DNA from: Xanthobacteraceae bacterium
GTDB taxonomy: Bacteria > Pseudomonadota > Alphaproteobacteria > Rhizobiales > Xanthobacteraceae
DNA: 33,225 nucleotides
Assembly (NCBI GenBank): GCA_030038995.1
Contig: JASHQS010000244.1
Span: forward strand, 1-33,225
Direction: 5' to 3'
Part shown: positions 15,552 through 25,042 of the stretch, one piece after another
How the letters are laid out: every line of letters starts with the position of its first letter
Numbering within the stretch: position 1 is the first letter of the stretch
Translations under genes and position numbers: made by a program
Notes under the pieces: generated by a model
Seen by the model: only the letters and a program-made list of their open reading frames with translations
The model's database searches: none
What the model was told of the DNA's origin: nothing

Positions 15552-16718
15552 TCAGTGCGCGATGCACAGTTCCTGGTACAGGGTTTCCATCTGGCCGGCG
15601 ACGTTGTGCCAGCTGTAATGACGCTGCACGTATTGCCGTCCGGCCTCGCCCATGGCCGCCGCCCGCGCCGGGTCGTCGATCAAGGACGCGACCGCGGCGC
15701 CGAGCGGCTGCGCCGCGCCGTCGGCGACCAGCCCGCCGCCGGATCGCGCCACGATTTCCGCGGCGCCGACTTCGGGCGTGACGATCGCCGGAATGCCGCG
15801 CTGCAAGGCCTCGAGAACGGTGTTGCCGAAACTCTCCGAATAGGACGGCAGCACCAGGACGCGCGCCAAGGCGAAAACGCACTCCTTGTCGGCACCGCTA
15901 ACGATGCGCGTTACCAGGCGGACGCGATGGCGAATGTTCAAGGCATCGGCGAGCCGCAGCAACTCCTCCGTAAGACCTTCATAGTCGATACCGACAATGG
16001 CGAGGATGCCGCGCTCGGTTTGCGCAAAGGCGCGCAGCAGCCGATCAAGGCCTTTGACGCGCGCCAACCGGCCGAAAAACAGGACCAGCGGCTCGCCGCG
16101 ACCGAGCATGGCGATGTCCGGCGATGGCGCGCGGCCCAGCGTCTCGTCGATGTCTTCGATTGCGTTCGGCGCCACGATCGTCCGCCGCAGCCGCCAGCCG
16201 AACTTCTCGATCTCGCGGCGCTCGACTTCCGAAGTCAGGTGAATCGCCGCCGCCCGCTCCAGGTTCGGTCGTTCGATCAACGCAATCCACGCCGTCTTGA
16301 TCAAACGGTTGCGGCGTTCGATAAGCCGCTTGACCAGCATGCCACGCGGCGAAATCACATACGGCACCTTCGCCGCCTGCGCGCTGTGCGCCGCCTGCCA
16401 CGTCGGCCACAGAAAAACCGAATGCAGATGCGCGACGTCAAAGCCGGCGATTGCACCGCGTAGCGCCCTGCCCAGAGCCGGGGCATAGGATAGGCGGCGC
16501 AAGCGGGGCGATGCGAAATAGCGGACGTTGACTCCGTCCAGCATGACCGGCTCGTTGTGCGGTACCGGACTATCGTGCGGCCCGTCGATGCTCGTGGTGT
16601 AGACCTCGACCTCGTGGCCGCGTGCGGCGAGCGCGCGGCACAGGCCGTGGACCGCGACGATCGGTCCGCCATAGCGCCGGGCCGGCAGATAGGTCGGAAC
16701 GACGTGCAAGAGCCGCAT
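15552..16718 (-). CDS. glycosyltransferase family 4 protein
   Basis: GT-B enzyme of 388 residues. The N-terminal block MRLLHVVPTYLPARRYGGP starts the family alignment, so the ATG at 16718 is preferred to one at 16748. The C-terminal domain has VLFFGRLARVKGLDRLL and the E-x7-E motif in YSESFGNTVLEALQRG. The block HLHSVFLWP followed by PYVISPRGML is typical of exopolysaccharide GT4 enzymes. Sugar specificity is unknown. It lies 96 nt after the polymerase gene and 6 nt before the GT2 gene on the same strand. Confidence 0.91.
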   Translation of the reverse strand: MRLLHVVPTYLPARRYGGPIVAVHGLCRALAARGHEVEVYTTSIDGPHDSPVPHNEPVMLDGVNVRYFASPRLRRLSYAPALGRALRGAIAGFDVAHLHSVFLWPTWQAAHSAQAAKVPYVISPRGMLVKRLIERRNRLIKTAWIALIERPNLERAAAIHLTSEVERREIEKFGWRLRRTIVAPNAIEDIDETLGRAPSPDIAMLGRGEPLVLFFGRLARVKGLDRLLRAFAQTERGILAIVGIDYEGLTEELLRLADALNIRHRVRLVTRIVSGADKECVFALARVLVLPSYSESFGNTVLEALQRGIPAIVTPEVGAAEIVARSGGGLVADGAAQPLGAAVASLIDDPARAAAMGEAGRQYVQRHYSWHNVAGQMETLYQELCIAH

Positions 16719-16814
16719 CGTCTTCGGGTCGCGCCCGATTGCCCTCAATGATCTCGGCAGCGGATCGTCACGGAGGACCGGAATTGGACCACGGCCGTCG
16801 CGCCCGGTACATCG

Positions 16815-18347
16815 TCAGGTCAGCGGCCGCCGCGCCTTAATCGCAGCGCCGCCGTTTTTTGTTGAAACAGGCCCGGCCATCGCAAACCGACGCGCTCTCA
16901 CTCTGGGAAGCAGGGCAAAAATGCAAACGCCGGCAATGGTCTGAAACAGCGTCACCATGGTGTAGGAGAAATCGCTTTCCACGTCGCAAAGTGTGAGCGT
17001 CGAAGCGATCGCAGTTAACATGGCTATCGAAGTCGGCCCGGCGGTCGCGCTCAGGCGCATCAGAAAGCCGCACAACAGGCCGAACACCGCGCCGACCACC
17101 ACCACGCCGAAATTGCCGAAATTGGCGTAGGCCTCGGCCACCATGCCCCAGCCGATCGTGGTCTTCGCGGTGTCTTCCGCGGTTTCGCGGCCATAACGCA
17201 CGCTGAGCAGATTCAGCACCGCCTGGCTTTCGATTTTATCCGGTTCCAGAAAGCGCGGCACCAGCATCGCCGGCAGCATCTCGTAGGTCTCGCCTTCGAG
17301 GTACGGGATGACCCTCGGCGTCGCCGCCTGCACGGCCAGGACCATGTGCAGGAGCGAGGTGCGTTCCAACAGACTCGGGCTTCTCGCTTTCGCGGCCGAT
17401 CCGATGTTGCTGATCCCGGCAATGAACCAGTCGGTCATCATGTCGGGAATTTGCGTCAACGAGGCGTTTCGCACCGTCTGGCTGTCGCGCGCCCAGTACA
17501 TCTCGCGCACGTCGCCCTTGCCGGCATTGAGAATGCTCAGTACTGCGAATACCAGAACAATCCCCGCCCATGGCAGCCGCTTCGTGCCCAAAACGTAACC
17601 GAGTATGACCGCGGCGATATTCATGACGCCGCCGACCATGAACAGACTGCTCATCGAGAACGCCGTCACCGCGACAACGCCACCGCAGGTCAACAGCCAG
17701 CGCTGTCCCGCCAACAGTCCGGCGCCCCGTGCGTATCCGGTCAGATAGCAAGCCACGTAAGTCAGCGGGAACACGCAGGCGCGAACGACGCCCGAGAAGT
17801 TGCCTAGAAAGCCGAGCTTGCCGGCGGCGGCCGCCATATTGAAGACAATGCCGGCGGCGAGACCCGCGAATATCAATCGGTACAAATCTTCGACCAACGC
17901 GATATTGTGCAACGATCTTTGCTTCAGGGATCGGGCATAGCGCACGGCGCGCCTTGCCGGCGTCGGTCCGGCCTTGGGGCGCACCGCGCCCACAAACAGC
18001 CATGCCGCAAACGATGCCGCCGTGAGGAAGCATCCAACCGACCACGCCGCCCAGACGAGCTCCGACGCCTTGTAGATGCGTAGCGTATCGCCGACGATCA
18101 GCGGCATCGCGTAGTACAAATAATACAACGCCGCGACCACCGGCAGCACCGGTATTCCGAAGGCGCCGTAATTCACCCACAGAAATATCGGGATGAGCAC
18201 CGGCACCGTCACGCACAGATAGGCGATCGAATCTTTGGCGAACAAGCTGAGCAACAACAAGATAGTCGCCACGGCAACGAAGAAAAAGCCGAGCTGCCGC
18301 GGGTTTACGGCGCGGAATGAGGGATGGTCTGCGACCGTCACGCTCAT
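16815..18347 (-). CDS. O-antigen/exopolysaccharide polymerase (Wzy-like)
   Basis: Polytopic inner-membrane protein of 510 residues with about 11-12 hydrophobic segments. A large hydrophilic loop lies in the C-terminal half, with LPAMLVPRFLEPDK at about 358-371, a proline-rich motif I recall from Wzy-type polymerases. Such enzymes join lipid-linked repeat units at the periplasmic face. Sequence is poorly conserved in this class, so the call rests on topology, the loop motif and surrounding glycosyltransferases. The ATG at 18347 begins MSVTVADHP. It heads the minus-strand block ending in galE and is divergent from the methyltransferase at 18495; the 147-nt gap between them must hold both promoters, but none is clear. 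Confidence 0.78.
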   Translation of the reverse strand: MSVTVADHPSFRAVNPRQLGFFFVAVATILLLLSLFAKDSIAYLCVTVPVLIPIFLWVNYGAFGIPVLPVVAALYYLYYAMPLIVGDTLRIYKASELVWAAWSVGCFLTAASFAAWLFVGAVRPKAGPTPARRAVRYARSLKQRSLHNIALVEDLYRLIFAGLAAGIVFNMAAAAGKLGFLGNFSGVVRACVFPLTYVACYLTGYARGAGLLAGQRWLLTCGGVVAVTAFSMSSLFMVGGVMNIAAVILGYVLGTKRLPWAGIVLVFAVLSILNAGKGDVREMYWARDSQTVRNASLTQIPDMMTDWFIAGISNIGSAAKARSPSLLERTSLLHMVLAVQAATPRVIPYLEGETYEMLPAMLVPRFLEPDKIESQAVLNLLSVRYGRETAEDTAKTTIGWGMVAEAYANFGNFGVVVVGAVFGLLCGFLMRLSATAGPTSIAMLTAIASTLTLCDVESDFSYTMVTLFQTIAGVCIFALLPRVRARRFAMAGPVSTKNGGAAIKARRPLT

Positions 18348-18494
18348 CGGCTGATCATCAGGCAGCGTCGCCCCGTCCGCGCGATTGCCGCCCGGCTTGC
18401 TTGGGCATCGGCATCATTTTAGCATGAAAATCGACCGGCCACCATCATACCATCACGGCGGCGCATAACGTGGCCGCGCAGCTGAGCACATTGC

Positions 18495-19115
18495 ATGAAA
18501 GCCCGCCATCCCTGGGCCGCCGGCCTCGCCGGCTATTTGCTCGATCTGTCGCGATTCGCAAACGGCGCGCCGGCCAATCTGCACAGCCTTATGAAATATC
18601 GGGTCATTCGCGCGCTGGCGAAGCGCGTGGGTGCCACTTGTCTGATCGAGACCGGGACGCTCCATGGCGTGACGGCGGCGCGGTGCGCGCGCGTCTTCGA
18701 GACGGTCTTGACGGTCGAGCTCGACGCCCAGCTCGCCGCGCGGGCGGCGGCGTTGCTCGCGAAATATCGCAATGTGACGGTCTACCAGGGCGACGCCGTG
18801 GCGCTGCTGCCGCAACTGCTCGCGCATCCCGGCGCCGGCAAATCCGTGGTGTTTCTCGACGCCCATTACTGCGGCGGCAATACCGCCCGCGGCGAGGTGC
18901 CCGAACCGGCCATCGCCGAGCTTGATATTCTCGCCCGATCCCGCGATCGGATCGCCGGCATCGTCATCGACGATTTTCGTTGCTTCGGCGTGGAAGACGG
19001 CTTTCCCAGCAAAGCGCAACTGCTTGCCGCCGCGGAGGCGTATTTCCCACATCCGGACTTTGCGATCAGAGCGCTTTGCGATCAGATCGTCATCGAGCGG
19101 ATGGCGCGCTGCTAA
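18495..19115 (+). CDS. class I SAM-methyltransferase-like protein
   Basis: Protein of 206 residues with a Rossmann-type layout: LIETGTLHGVTAARCA (about 50-65) in place of motif I, TVELD (73-77) as the acidic loop after strand 2, NVTVYQGDA (93-101) and VVFLDAHYCGGNTA (118-131) at strand 4. The ETGT and DAHY motifs mark a group found in polysaccharide and natural-product clusters, often annotated only as methyltransferase or hypothetical. Substrate is unknown. It stands alone on the + strand between two minus-strand blocks. Its last 4 nt overlap the convergent GT4 gene (shared CTAA). No close Shine-Dalgarno is seen before the ATG. Confidence 0.75.
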   Translation: MKARHPWAAGLAGYLLDLSRFANGAPANLHSLMKYRVIRALAKRVGATCLIETGTLHGVTAARCARVFETVLTVELDAQLAARAAALLAKYRNVTVYQGDAVALLPQLLAHPGAGKSVVFLDAHYCGGNTARGEVPEPAIAELDILARSRDRIAGIVIDDFRCFGVEDGFPSKAQLLAAAEAYFPHPDFAIRALCDQIVIERMARC

Positions 19116-20374
19116 GGATTTTTCGAGGCGCCGAGTTGCGTCTCACGCGTAAGCCGCTGCTCGGGGCGGGGCGCATCTGCGGCCGACGAATGACGGAGCT
19201 TATGCACGGCGGCCACCACGGCGGCCTCCGCCACCGTTACGTCGAAAGCCCAGGCGCGTTGACCGGCAGCCCGGCGCATGGCCGCCAAGCCGTCTGCATT
19301 GCCGCACAGCGCCTCGACGTGACTTTGAAATTCCGACCAATCGTTCCAGGCGAAAATGCGGCCGCACGCCGGATCGATCACATCGGCCGCACAGCCGACG
19401 CGGTCGCTAACGATCACCGGCGTGCCGCAGGCCAGCGCCTCATTGACGGCGAGGCCCCAGCTTTCCGCATGCGAGGACGGCAGCACGAAGACGTCGCCTA
19501 GTCGGTAGACGACCGGCATCCGGCTTTGATTCTGAAACGGCAGCACGCGAAATCGCGACGGCTCAGCCTTGGCGATAGCGTCGATCTCGGCCTGAAGCGC
19601 GCCGGCGCCGGCCAGGACCAGCACGATGGTGGGGTCGCGCAGGCGAGCCACTGCGCGCATCAGTTCGACCGGACGCTTTTTCGCTTCGAACTTGCCCGCA
19701 TAAAGCAGCACTTTGCGGTTGCGGTCGATTTGCAATTCGGCGCGCCAGCGCGCGGCCTCATGCGCGACCTCCGCCTGCGGCACGGCAAACCGGCAGACGT
19801 CGATCGAATGCGGGCATGGGTGCAACCTGTCCGGCGGAACGCCGAACCGCTCGAAATAGGCGCGGTTGGCGGAGCCCGCCACGAGAACGCCGGTCGGCCA
19901 AGAATACACGCGACGCAACAGCGCGGCCTTGAGCCACCATTGCGGTCCGCTCGCCGCGCCGTCGAGCAGATGCGAGTCGCCGAAAAACAGCGTACATAGG
20001 CCGCGCCGATGCAGCGCTCGCAGCAATTGCAGGTGTGAGAACCAGGCCCAGCCCGCGATCTGGACGATGTCCGGCCGCCATGAGGTGACGCGCTGGCACA
20101 GCTCCGGATTGCGCAATCCGCAAAATCGATGCGTGCCGGGATCGGACGATACGTTGGGCACCAGCTCGAATTCATAGCCATCGGTCAGCGGAATGTCCCA
20201 GGCGATCGGCTGCGCGAAGCCGCGGTCTTGGATCGGCGCGCCGCCGGCGTGCCAGGTGAAGAAGACCTTGAGCTTAAGGTCGCTGCGCCGCGCCAGCCGC
20301 CGATAGAGCGGCACGGCATATTGAATAGGATGCGAGACGACGATGGCCAGCCGTGTTGGCCGCTGCTGCATCAT
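19112..20374 (-). CDS. glycosyltransferase family 4 protein
   Basis: GT-B enzyme of 420 residues opening with RLAIVVSHPIQYAVPLYRRL. The block VQIAGWAWFSHLQLLRAL follows, then the C-terminal VLLYAGKFEAKKRPVELMRAV and the E-x7-E motif in SHAESWGLAVNEALACG. The HPIQYxxPLYRxLA start is typical of GT4 enzymes in exopolysaccharide loci. Donor sugar is unknown. It is the last gene of the minus-strand block that begins at 30355, lies 3 nt after the preceding gene, and overlaps the convergent methyltransferase by 4 nt. Confidence 0.91.
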   Translation of the reverse strand: MMQQRPTRLAIVVSHPIQYAVPLYRRLARRSDLKLKVFFTWHAGGAPIQDRGFAQPIAWDIPLTDGYEFELVPNVSSDPGTHRFCGLRNPELCQRVTSWRPDIVQIAGWAWFSHLQLLRALHRRGLCTLFFGDSHLLDGAASGPQWWLKAALLRRVYSWPTGVLVAGSANRAYFERFGVPPDRLHPCPHSIDVCRFAVPQAEVAHEAARWRAELQIDRNRKVLLYAGKFEAKKRPVELMRAVARLRDPTIVLVLAGAGALQAEIDAIAKAEPSRFRVLPFQNQSRMPVVYRLGDVFVLPSSHAESWGLAVNEALACGTPVIVSDRVGCAADVIDPACGRIFAWNDWSEFQSHVEALCGNADGLAAMRRAAGQRAWAFDVTVAEAAVVAAVHKLRHSSAADAPRPEQRLTRETQLGASKNP

Positions 20375-20377
20375 GGC

Positions 20378-21688
20378 TCAGCGCAGCGGCGCCGCGTTCG
20401 CCAGACAGGCTTCAAACAGCGCGACATGACGCCGCGCCATGGTCGCAGCCAAATACGCGTTCAGGAACGACCGCCGCTCGAATGTGACGCCGGCCGCCAC
20501 GTCTTTCAGGAACTTGCCGAAGATCGCCGCCGCCTCGTCGAGCGGCATCATGGCCCTCTGATCGAACCACAGCGCGTAACCGAGCCGCGGTTCGGCTTGG
20601 AACAGCGCGTAGGCCGGCCCGTCGCGGCGCAGGCAAGCGAGCAACGGCTTTCCCGAGAGTGCACAGCCGAACAGTTTTGACGGAACGTAGCCGGGATCGT
20701 CAACGCCGAGGATGAGCAGGCCGCCGCTCTCGAGCATAAGTTCAAGGGCCCGGCGGTACGGCACACGCTGCGGCCGTTCTTCGACAACGTCGCCAATGCC
20801 GGCGGCGTCCGCAGCGTCTTTCAAGACCGGGCGCTGGTCGTGCGTTCCGGGCATGCCGGTGCCGTACAGACGGATGCGCACGCGGTGGGCCCCATCGTCG
20901 CCATGCGCACGCAGCCACGCCAGTGTTTGGCAGATCAGGGAAAAGGACCGCCACATGGTCGGGCCGGCGCCTACATAGTGCAGCGGCAATTCGTGTCGAT
21001 CCGCTGCCATGGCGGGGCAATGCCCCCTGCCCGCCTCGACGAGATCGCGCTCGTCGGCGCCGAACGGAATGACGGCGTGCCGGCCGGGCTTCAGCCAAGG
21101 CGGCGACTGCTTGTGATAGCGCTGCTTGAGCGTCGCGATATAGGCGTCCGACACGGCAATCAGACCCGCGGCGGCGCGCACGGCTTTTTTTTCCAAGCGC
21201 GGATCGAGCCATGCCGAGAGGCGCGCTTTCCAACCTCGATCGCGATACCGATGTGCCGCCAGCACCCACGGATCCTGGAAATCGAGCACGTACGGGACGC
21301 CGAATTTCGAGTGCCAAAGCGGGCCGAAAGAAAAGAAGTTGAAGGCTGTGGTGGAAAAATAGATCAAATCGAAGCGTCCCGACGCCAGCAGCGTCCGCCC
21401 CCGCCGATACATCGGCAGCCACATTCGCCAGGCTCCCGAGCCCAACGTGAGGAGGCCGAACAAGGACGGAAGCCAGGCGCACACCTCGTGCACCGATATA
21501 TCCTCGGCAAAAAATTCGTCGGCGTCGGGTTCGATGGCGTCCTGCCGGATTTCGCTCGGCGCCGGCGTGAGGATTTCGACGTCCCAGCCGAGCGCCGGCA
21601 ATTCCCAGGCCAACGCGCGCGCCCGCTGCATGTCGGCCAGCATTGCCGGCCGATAGCTGCTGACCACGATCAGCACGCGGCGTGTCAC
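20378..21688 (-). CDS. glycosyltransferase, GT4/WcaI-like
   Basis: GT-B type protein of 436 residues. It starts RRVLIVVSSYRPAMLADMQRA, has LDFQDPWVLAAHRYRDRG and AVSDAYIATL (a WcaI/WbuB-type acceptor domain), then VIPFGAD. The C-terminal VDDPGYVPSKLFGCALSGKP replaces the classical E-x7-E loop, as in WcaI-like enzymes. Sugar specificity is unknown. The GTG start overlaps the preceding stop (GTGA) and the next gene starts 3 nt after this stop, so it is tightly coupled on both sides. Confidence 0.87.
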   Translation of the reverse strand: MTRRVLIVVSSYRPAMLADMQRARALAWELPALGWDVEILTPAPSEIRQDAIEPDADEFFAEDISVHEVCAWLPSLFGLLTLGSGAWRMWLPMYRRGRTLLASGRFDLIYFSTTAFNFFSFGPLWHSKFGVPYVLDFQDPWVLAAHRYRDRGWKARLSAWLDPRLEKKAVRAAAGLIAVSDAYIATLKQRYHKQSPPWLKPGRHAVIPFGADERDLVEAGRGHCPAMAADRHELPLHYVGAGPTMWRSFSLICQTLAWLRAHGDDGAHRVRIRLYGTGMPGTHDQRPVLKDAADAAGIGDVVEERPQRVPYRRALELMLESGGLLILGVDDPGYVPSKLFGCALSGKPLLACLRRDGPAYALFQAEPRLGYALWFDQRAMMPLDEAAAIFGKFLKDVAAGVTFERRSFLNAYLAATMARRHVALFEACLANAAPLR

Positions 21689-22869
21689 GCGACGCTCGCC
21701 CCTGTTTCGACGCCGGCCGGCAGCGCCATGCCGAGCGCATCGGCGATGCCGACAAATCGATGCAGCCAGGTGTGATTCTGCAGAACGCGCCGGCGCCCCG
21801 CACTGGCGATGGCGGCGCGCTCATCGGGCCGCGCCAGGTAATGATGGATGCGATCCACGAGGTCCGCGGCGCAATCCCACACTGCAATGTCGCGGCCGAT
21901 GTCGTAATACAGCGGCAGCTCGGGGCATGACTGCGCCAGATAAAAGCCGCCGCAGGCCGGAATTTCGAAATCGCGCAGGCGAAGCTGACGCGGCTGTTCG
22001 CAACGCGGATCGGCATCCATCTGGCTGAAGCCGATATTGATGGCGGCGCCGCGCACCAGCGCGGCGAACGCATCCGTTTCGTAGCGGCCGCGAATGACCC
22101 CGGCGGGAAGCGCTGCGGCATTCACCGTCGCCCGATCCCGGCCGGACAAGCGCCGCGCCATGCCGCGCACGAGCGGCAGGCCCTCCTCGCGCAGCCGCGG
22201 CAGCAAATACGCACGAAGATCATGCATGAGCTTTTTGCGCGCGCCGACGGCCGCCGGCCACGGCCGCTCGGCGTGCCAATTGTTGCCGTAGACGCGCAAC
22301 GCAATGCCGGCTTGCGCGATCTCCTTGAGCACCCGCTGCCGATAGGGCCACGGCGAGCCCAGATACAGTACACCGTTGTAATGGGTCGGCGGCACGTCGG
22401 ATCGATCACACGGCGGCACGACCGCGCCGAATCCCAATCGCAAGGTTTTGACGCCGCGCTTCTCAAAGAACGCGACGTGGTCGCCGGACGCATAGCAGAC
22501 CAGGTCCATGAACCTGCTGGAGCGGATCGAACGGTACCACTGCGACAACATGTCGACATGGTACAGCACCAATTTCGCGCCGAGCTTGCGGAAGCAGATG
22601 AGCGTGTCGTCTTCCAGCACATCGTCGAGCGCGACCAGAAAGACCAGGTCGAGGCCGCCGCCCGCCGCCATGTCGGACGCGACCTTGCGCCAACGCGCGT
22701 TGCGCTCGCGATGCTCGCGTGCGCCGGCGGCATCCCAATCGCGGCCCATGGTCGAGCCGAAATGCTCGACCGCGACGGTGGCTCCGGTCATGCGCCAGCT
22801 CGCCACCAGATGCGCGTGCATCCACGACGTGTCGCAGATGATGAGCAGGACGCGACGGATGGTCTTCAT
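21685..22869 (-). CDS. glycosyltransferase, CgeB-like (PF13524 type)
   Basis: Protein of 394 residues with GT-B character. The N-terminal half begins RRVLLIICDTSWMHAHLV and has LVFLVALDDVLEDDTL and KLVLYHVDM. The C-terminal half contains NIGFSQMDADPRCEQPRQ and LRDFEIPACGGFYLAQ followed by LPLYYDIG, which is the CgeB/group 1 glycosyltransferase pattern (RxFEIPACG). Members glycosylate spore coats, surface polysaccharide or O-antigen; the sugar is unknown. The ATG overlaps the stop of the FkbM gene upstream and its own stop overlaps the next GTG. Confidence 0.86.
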   Translation of the reverse strand: MKTIRRVLLIICDTSWMHAHLVASWRMTGATVAVEHFGSTMGRDWDAAGAREHRERNARWRKVASDMAAGGGLDLVFLVALDDVLEDDTLICFRKLGAKLVLYHVDMLSQWYRSIRSSRFMDLVCYASGDHVAFFEKRGVKTLRLGFGAVVPPCDRSDVPPTHYNGVLYLGSPWPYRQRVLKEIAQAGIALRVYGNNWHAERPWPAAVGARKKLMHDLRAYLLPRLREEGLPLVRGMARRLSGRDRATVNAAALPAGVIRGRYETDAFAALVRGAAINIGFSQMDADPRCEQPRQLRLRDFEIPACGGFYLAQSCPELPLYYDIGRDIAVWDCAADLVDRIHHYLARPDERAAIASAGRRRVLQNHTWLHRFVGIADALGMALPAGVETGASVA

Positions 22870-23765
22870 GAAAATGACAACGCGGCGGCGCTCGATTCAC
22901 GGCCCGGCACTTTGACAGCGGCCGTCGGGCTCGCGAAGATGTTGGCATTCACCGGCCATGCGCTCGCGTCGATGAGTTCCGACCAATTGCGGCCGACGGC
23001 AAACAGCCGGTAGCGATGGCGCCGGAAAAATTCGGCAAAAAGACTGCCGCTGTCGCTGCCCCGCGCCGCATAGGCGCGGTCGAATTCGAAGATGATGGAC
23101 GGACGGAATCGCACGATGCTCCGTTCGGCGCCCTGCAAGATCGGCCATTCAGAGCCCTCAGCGTCGATTTTCAAAAGGTCGATGCGATCGAGTTTTTTCT
23201 CTGCCGCCAGGACATCGAGCGTGGTCGCCGCGACGCGAATGGCTTCGATCGGCGCAATGCCGCTCGACACGACGTGGCCGCTCGCGGAAGCCGGATCGTC
23301 GGCCGCAGGCGCGACGAAATTCAGCATGCCCTGCGCCTCGGCCAACGCGGCGCCATCCACCTCGACTTGCGTGAAGGCGTTGATCGCGAGGTTGCGCAAC
23401 AGATGCTCGCGCACCGAAGGATTGGGTTCGACCGCCAGCACACGGCCGCCCGGTCCGACGAGCCGCGCCATGAAGAGCGTGTGCCAGCCGGTATTGGCGC
23501 CGACGTCGATCGCCGTTCCGCCGGCAGGCAGCACCGCGCGCATGATGTCGCGCAGTTCGGACTCGTAGGAACCGAAAAAGCCGATATGCCAGCCGAGCGG
23601 CAGCGCCAGCTTGGTGAGAAAAAGACTGCCGTCGCGCGCCAGACAGACTTCGGGAAGGCCGGCGCAGCTTTCCGGCGGCGCCAAAAGCCGCACTACGCGC
23701 TCGAACCCCGGAGGCTTGCCGAGACGGCTGCCGAGCCAAGCCAGAAGCTCGATGCGGCGCTTCAC
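22866..23765 (-). CDS. FkbM family methyltransferase
   Basis: SAM-dependent O-methyltransferase of about 299 residues. SAM motif I is AIDVGANTGWHTL (about 85-97), followed by VLAVEPNPSVREHLLRNL, and the FkbM motif LLKIDAEGSEWPILQGA. FkbM enzymes methylate sugar hydroxyls in polysaccharides and macrolides. I prefer the GTG at 23765 because it overlaps the preceding stop as GTGA, like neighbouring junctions; a GTG three codons upstream (23774) is the alternative. It is one of three FkbM-type genes in the locus, which suggests that the polymer carries O-methyl groups. Confidence 0.9.
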   Translation of the reverse strand: MKRRIELLAWLGSRLGKPPGFERVVRLLAPPESCAGLPEVCLARDGSLFLTKLALPLGWHIGFFGSYESELRDIMRAVLPAGGTAIDVGANTGWHTLFMARLVGPGGRVLAVEPNPSVREHLLRNLAINAFTQVEVDGAALAEAQGMLNFVAPAADDPASASGHVVSSGIAPIEAIRVAATTLDVLAAEKKLDRIDLLKIDAEGSEWPILQGAERSIVRFRPSIIFEFDRAYAARGSDSGSLFAEFFRRHRYRLFAVGRNWSELIDASAWPVNANIFASPTAAVKVPGRESSAAALSFS

Positions 23766-25042
23766 CGCTCGCACCGCGAAAATCCCGGTCGCTGCACAAG
23801 GGCGGCCGCCACGGCGTCAAGTAGCGCCGGCTCTTGCTTTTCCCAACAGAATGTCTGCCGCGCCGCCTGCAGCGCGGCATGCTTGGCCCGCCGCAGATTT
23901 TCGGGAGATCGCAAAAAACCTTCGAGTGCATCGGCCAGCGATCGCGGATTGCCGGACGGATAAAGCAAGATGGCGCCCGCGGCGTGCTGCGCCACTTCGC
24001 GCTGGCCGGCGGTGTCGCTGGCAACGACGCAGAGGCCGCCGAGCAGATAATGCAGCATCTTGTTGGTGACGGTGAGGTCGCGGCTGCGGCAGCCGGGCCG
24101 CTCGCCGGCAAAGCCGATGTCATGCTCGGCAATCCGCGACGCGAGTTCGTCGTTGGCGACAAGTGGATGAAGGAACACGCGTTGCTGCCATGCTTTCGGA
24201 ACATGGCCCCTGATCCAAGCCGCGAATCCAGGGGCGGCGCGACCGCGAAGATGAATTTCGGCACGGCTTTCCAGGAACGGCAGCGCGGCGACCAAATCCT
24301 CAATGCCGCGGCCGGGGCCGAGCGTTTGCGAGTACCAAAAGACCGATGGCAAGGCCGCATCGCGGCGATCGCAGCGCCGGCCGTCGAACGTTTGCCGGTC
24401 GGCCCACGGGAACGCGTTGTAGAGCGCGACCGGTGCCTCGCCGCCGTATGCCGCGGCGAGGGCCGCGCTCATGGCACGAGACGGACAGGAGGCGTAGGCC
24501 CCATGCCTGAGCAATTCTGCTTCGAGAAAGCGCAGCAGCTTGAGCGGGCGGCTGCGGCCAGCCTGCGGCAGCAAATCCTCGGAAAACCAGTCTTCCATGT
24601 CGACGCCGACGCGCCGCCCTTGACGGGTGAGCTGCCATGCCGCGTGCAAACCCTGCTCCGAGTGGGCGATATAGAGGTCCGCGGCCATCGCATTCGCGCG
24701 TTGCAGCAGCAGTGTGACCGCGTCGCCGAGCCGAGCGGGACTTTGCCGCCCGATCGCCCGATGCGCCAGATGCGCGGCCTTGCGCCGCGCCCGGCGAACA
24801 AGATGCGCCGTCATCTCGCGCCATCCCGAGCCCGTGGTATCGAGCACGGGCATAAAGCGAAAGGGCGAATTCCGCAGGAAACGCTGATCCTGCGCCTTCA
24901 AATCGGCATCTCGCCACGCGCCGAGCACCGTGACCTCGTGACCGGCGCGAGCCAACGCGCCCGCTGCCTTGAGCACGCGCGGATTGTGACTGAGGCTGTT
25001 GCCGGAGAGAATGACAATGCGCGCCTGCCGCGCAATGGTCAT
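23762..25042 (-). CDS. glycosyltransferase family 4 protein
   Basis: GT-B enzyme of 426 residues. The N-terminus ARIVILSGNSLSHNPRVLKAA has the usual SHNPR acceptor-loop motif, and YIAHSEQGLHAAWQL and DMEDWFSED follow. The C-terminal half has VFWYSQTLGPGRGIEDLV and the NKMLHYLLGGLCVVASDTAG segment. The sugar is unknown. The ATG at 25042 overlaps the GT2 stop (ATGA); the open frame that continues upstream to 26179 is a shadow of the GT2 gene. It is followed by FkbM through a GTGA overlap. Confidence 0.9.
   Translation of the reverse strand: MTIARQARIVILSGNSLSHNPRVLKAAGALARAGHEVTVLGAWRDADLKAQDQRFLRNSPFRFMPVLDTTGSGWREMTAHLVRRARRKAAHLAHRAIGRQSPARLGDAVTLLLQRANAMAADLYIAHSEQGLHAAWQLTRQGRRVGVDMEDWFSEDLLPQAGRSRPLKLLRFLEAELLRHGAYASCPSRAMSAALAAAYGGEAPVALYNAFPWADRQTFDGRRCDRRDAALPSVFWYSQTLGPGRGIEDLVAALPFLESRAEIHLRGRAAPGFAAWIRGHVPKAWQQRVFLHPLVANDELASRIAEHDIGFAGERPGCRSRDLTVTNKMLHYLLGGLCVVASDTAGQREVAQHAAGAILLYPSGNPRSLADALEGFLRSPENLRRAKHAALQAARQTFCWEKQEPALLDAVAAALVQRPGFSRCER

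Noticed and set aside
18495-19115. Mobile-element cargo, because of its opposite orientation
   Set aside because: No transposase, terminal inverted repeat or target-site duplication is seen around it, and composition is like its neighbours.
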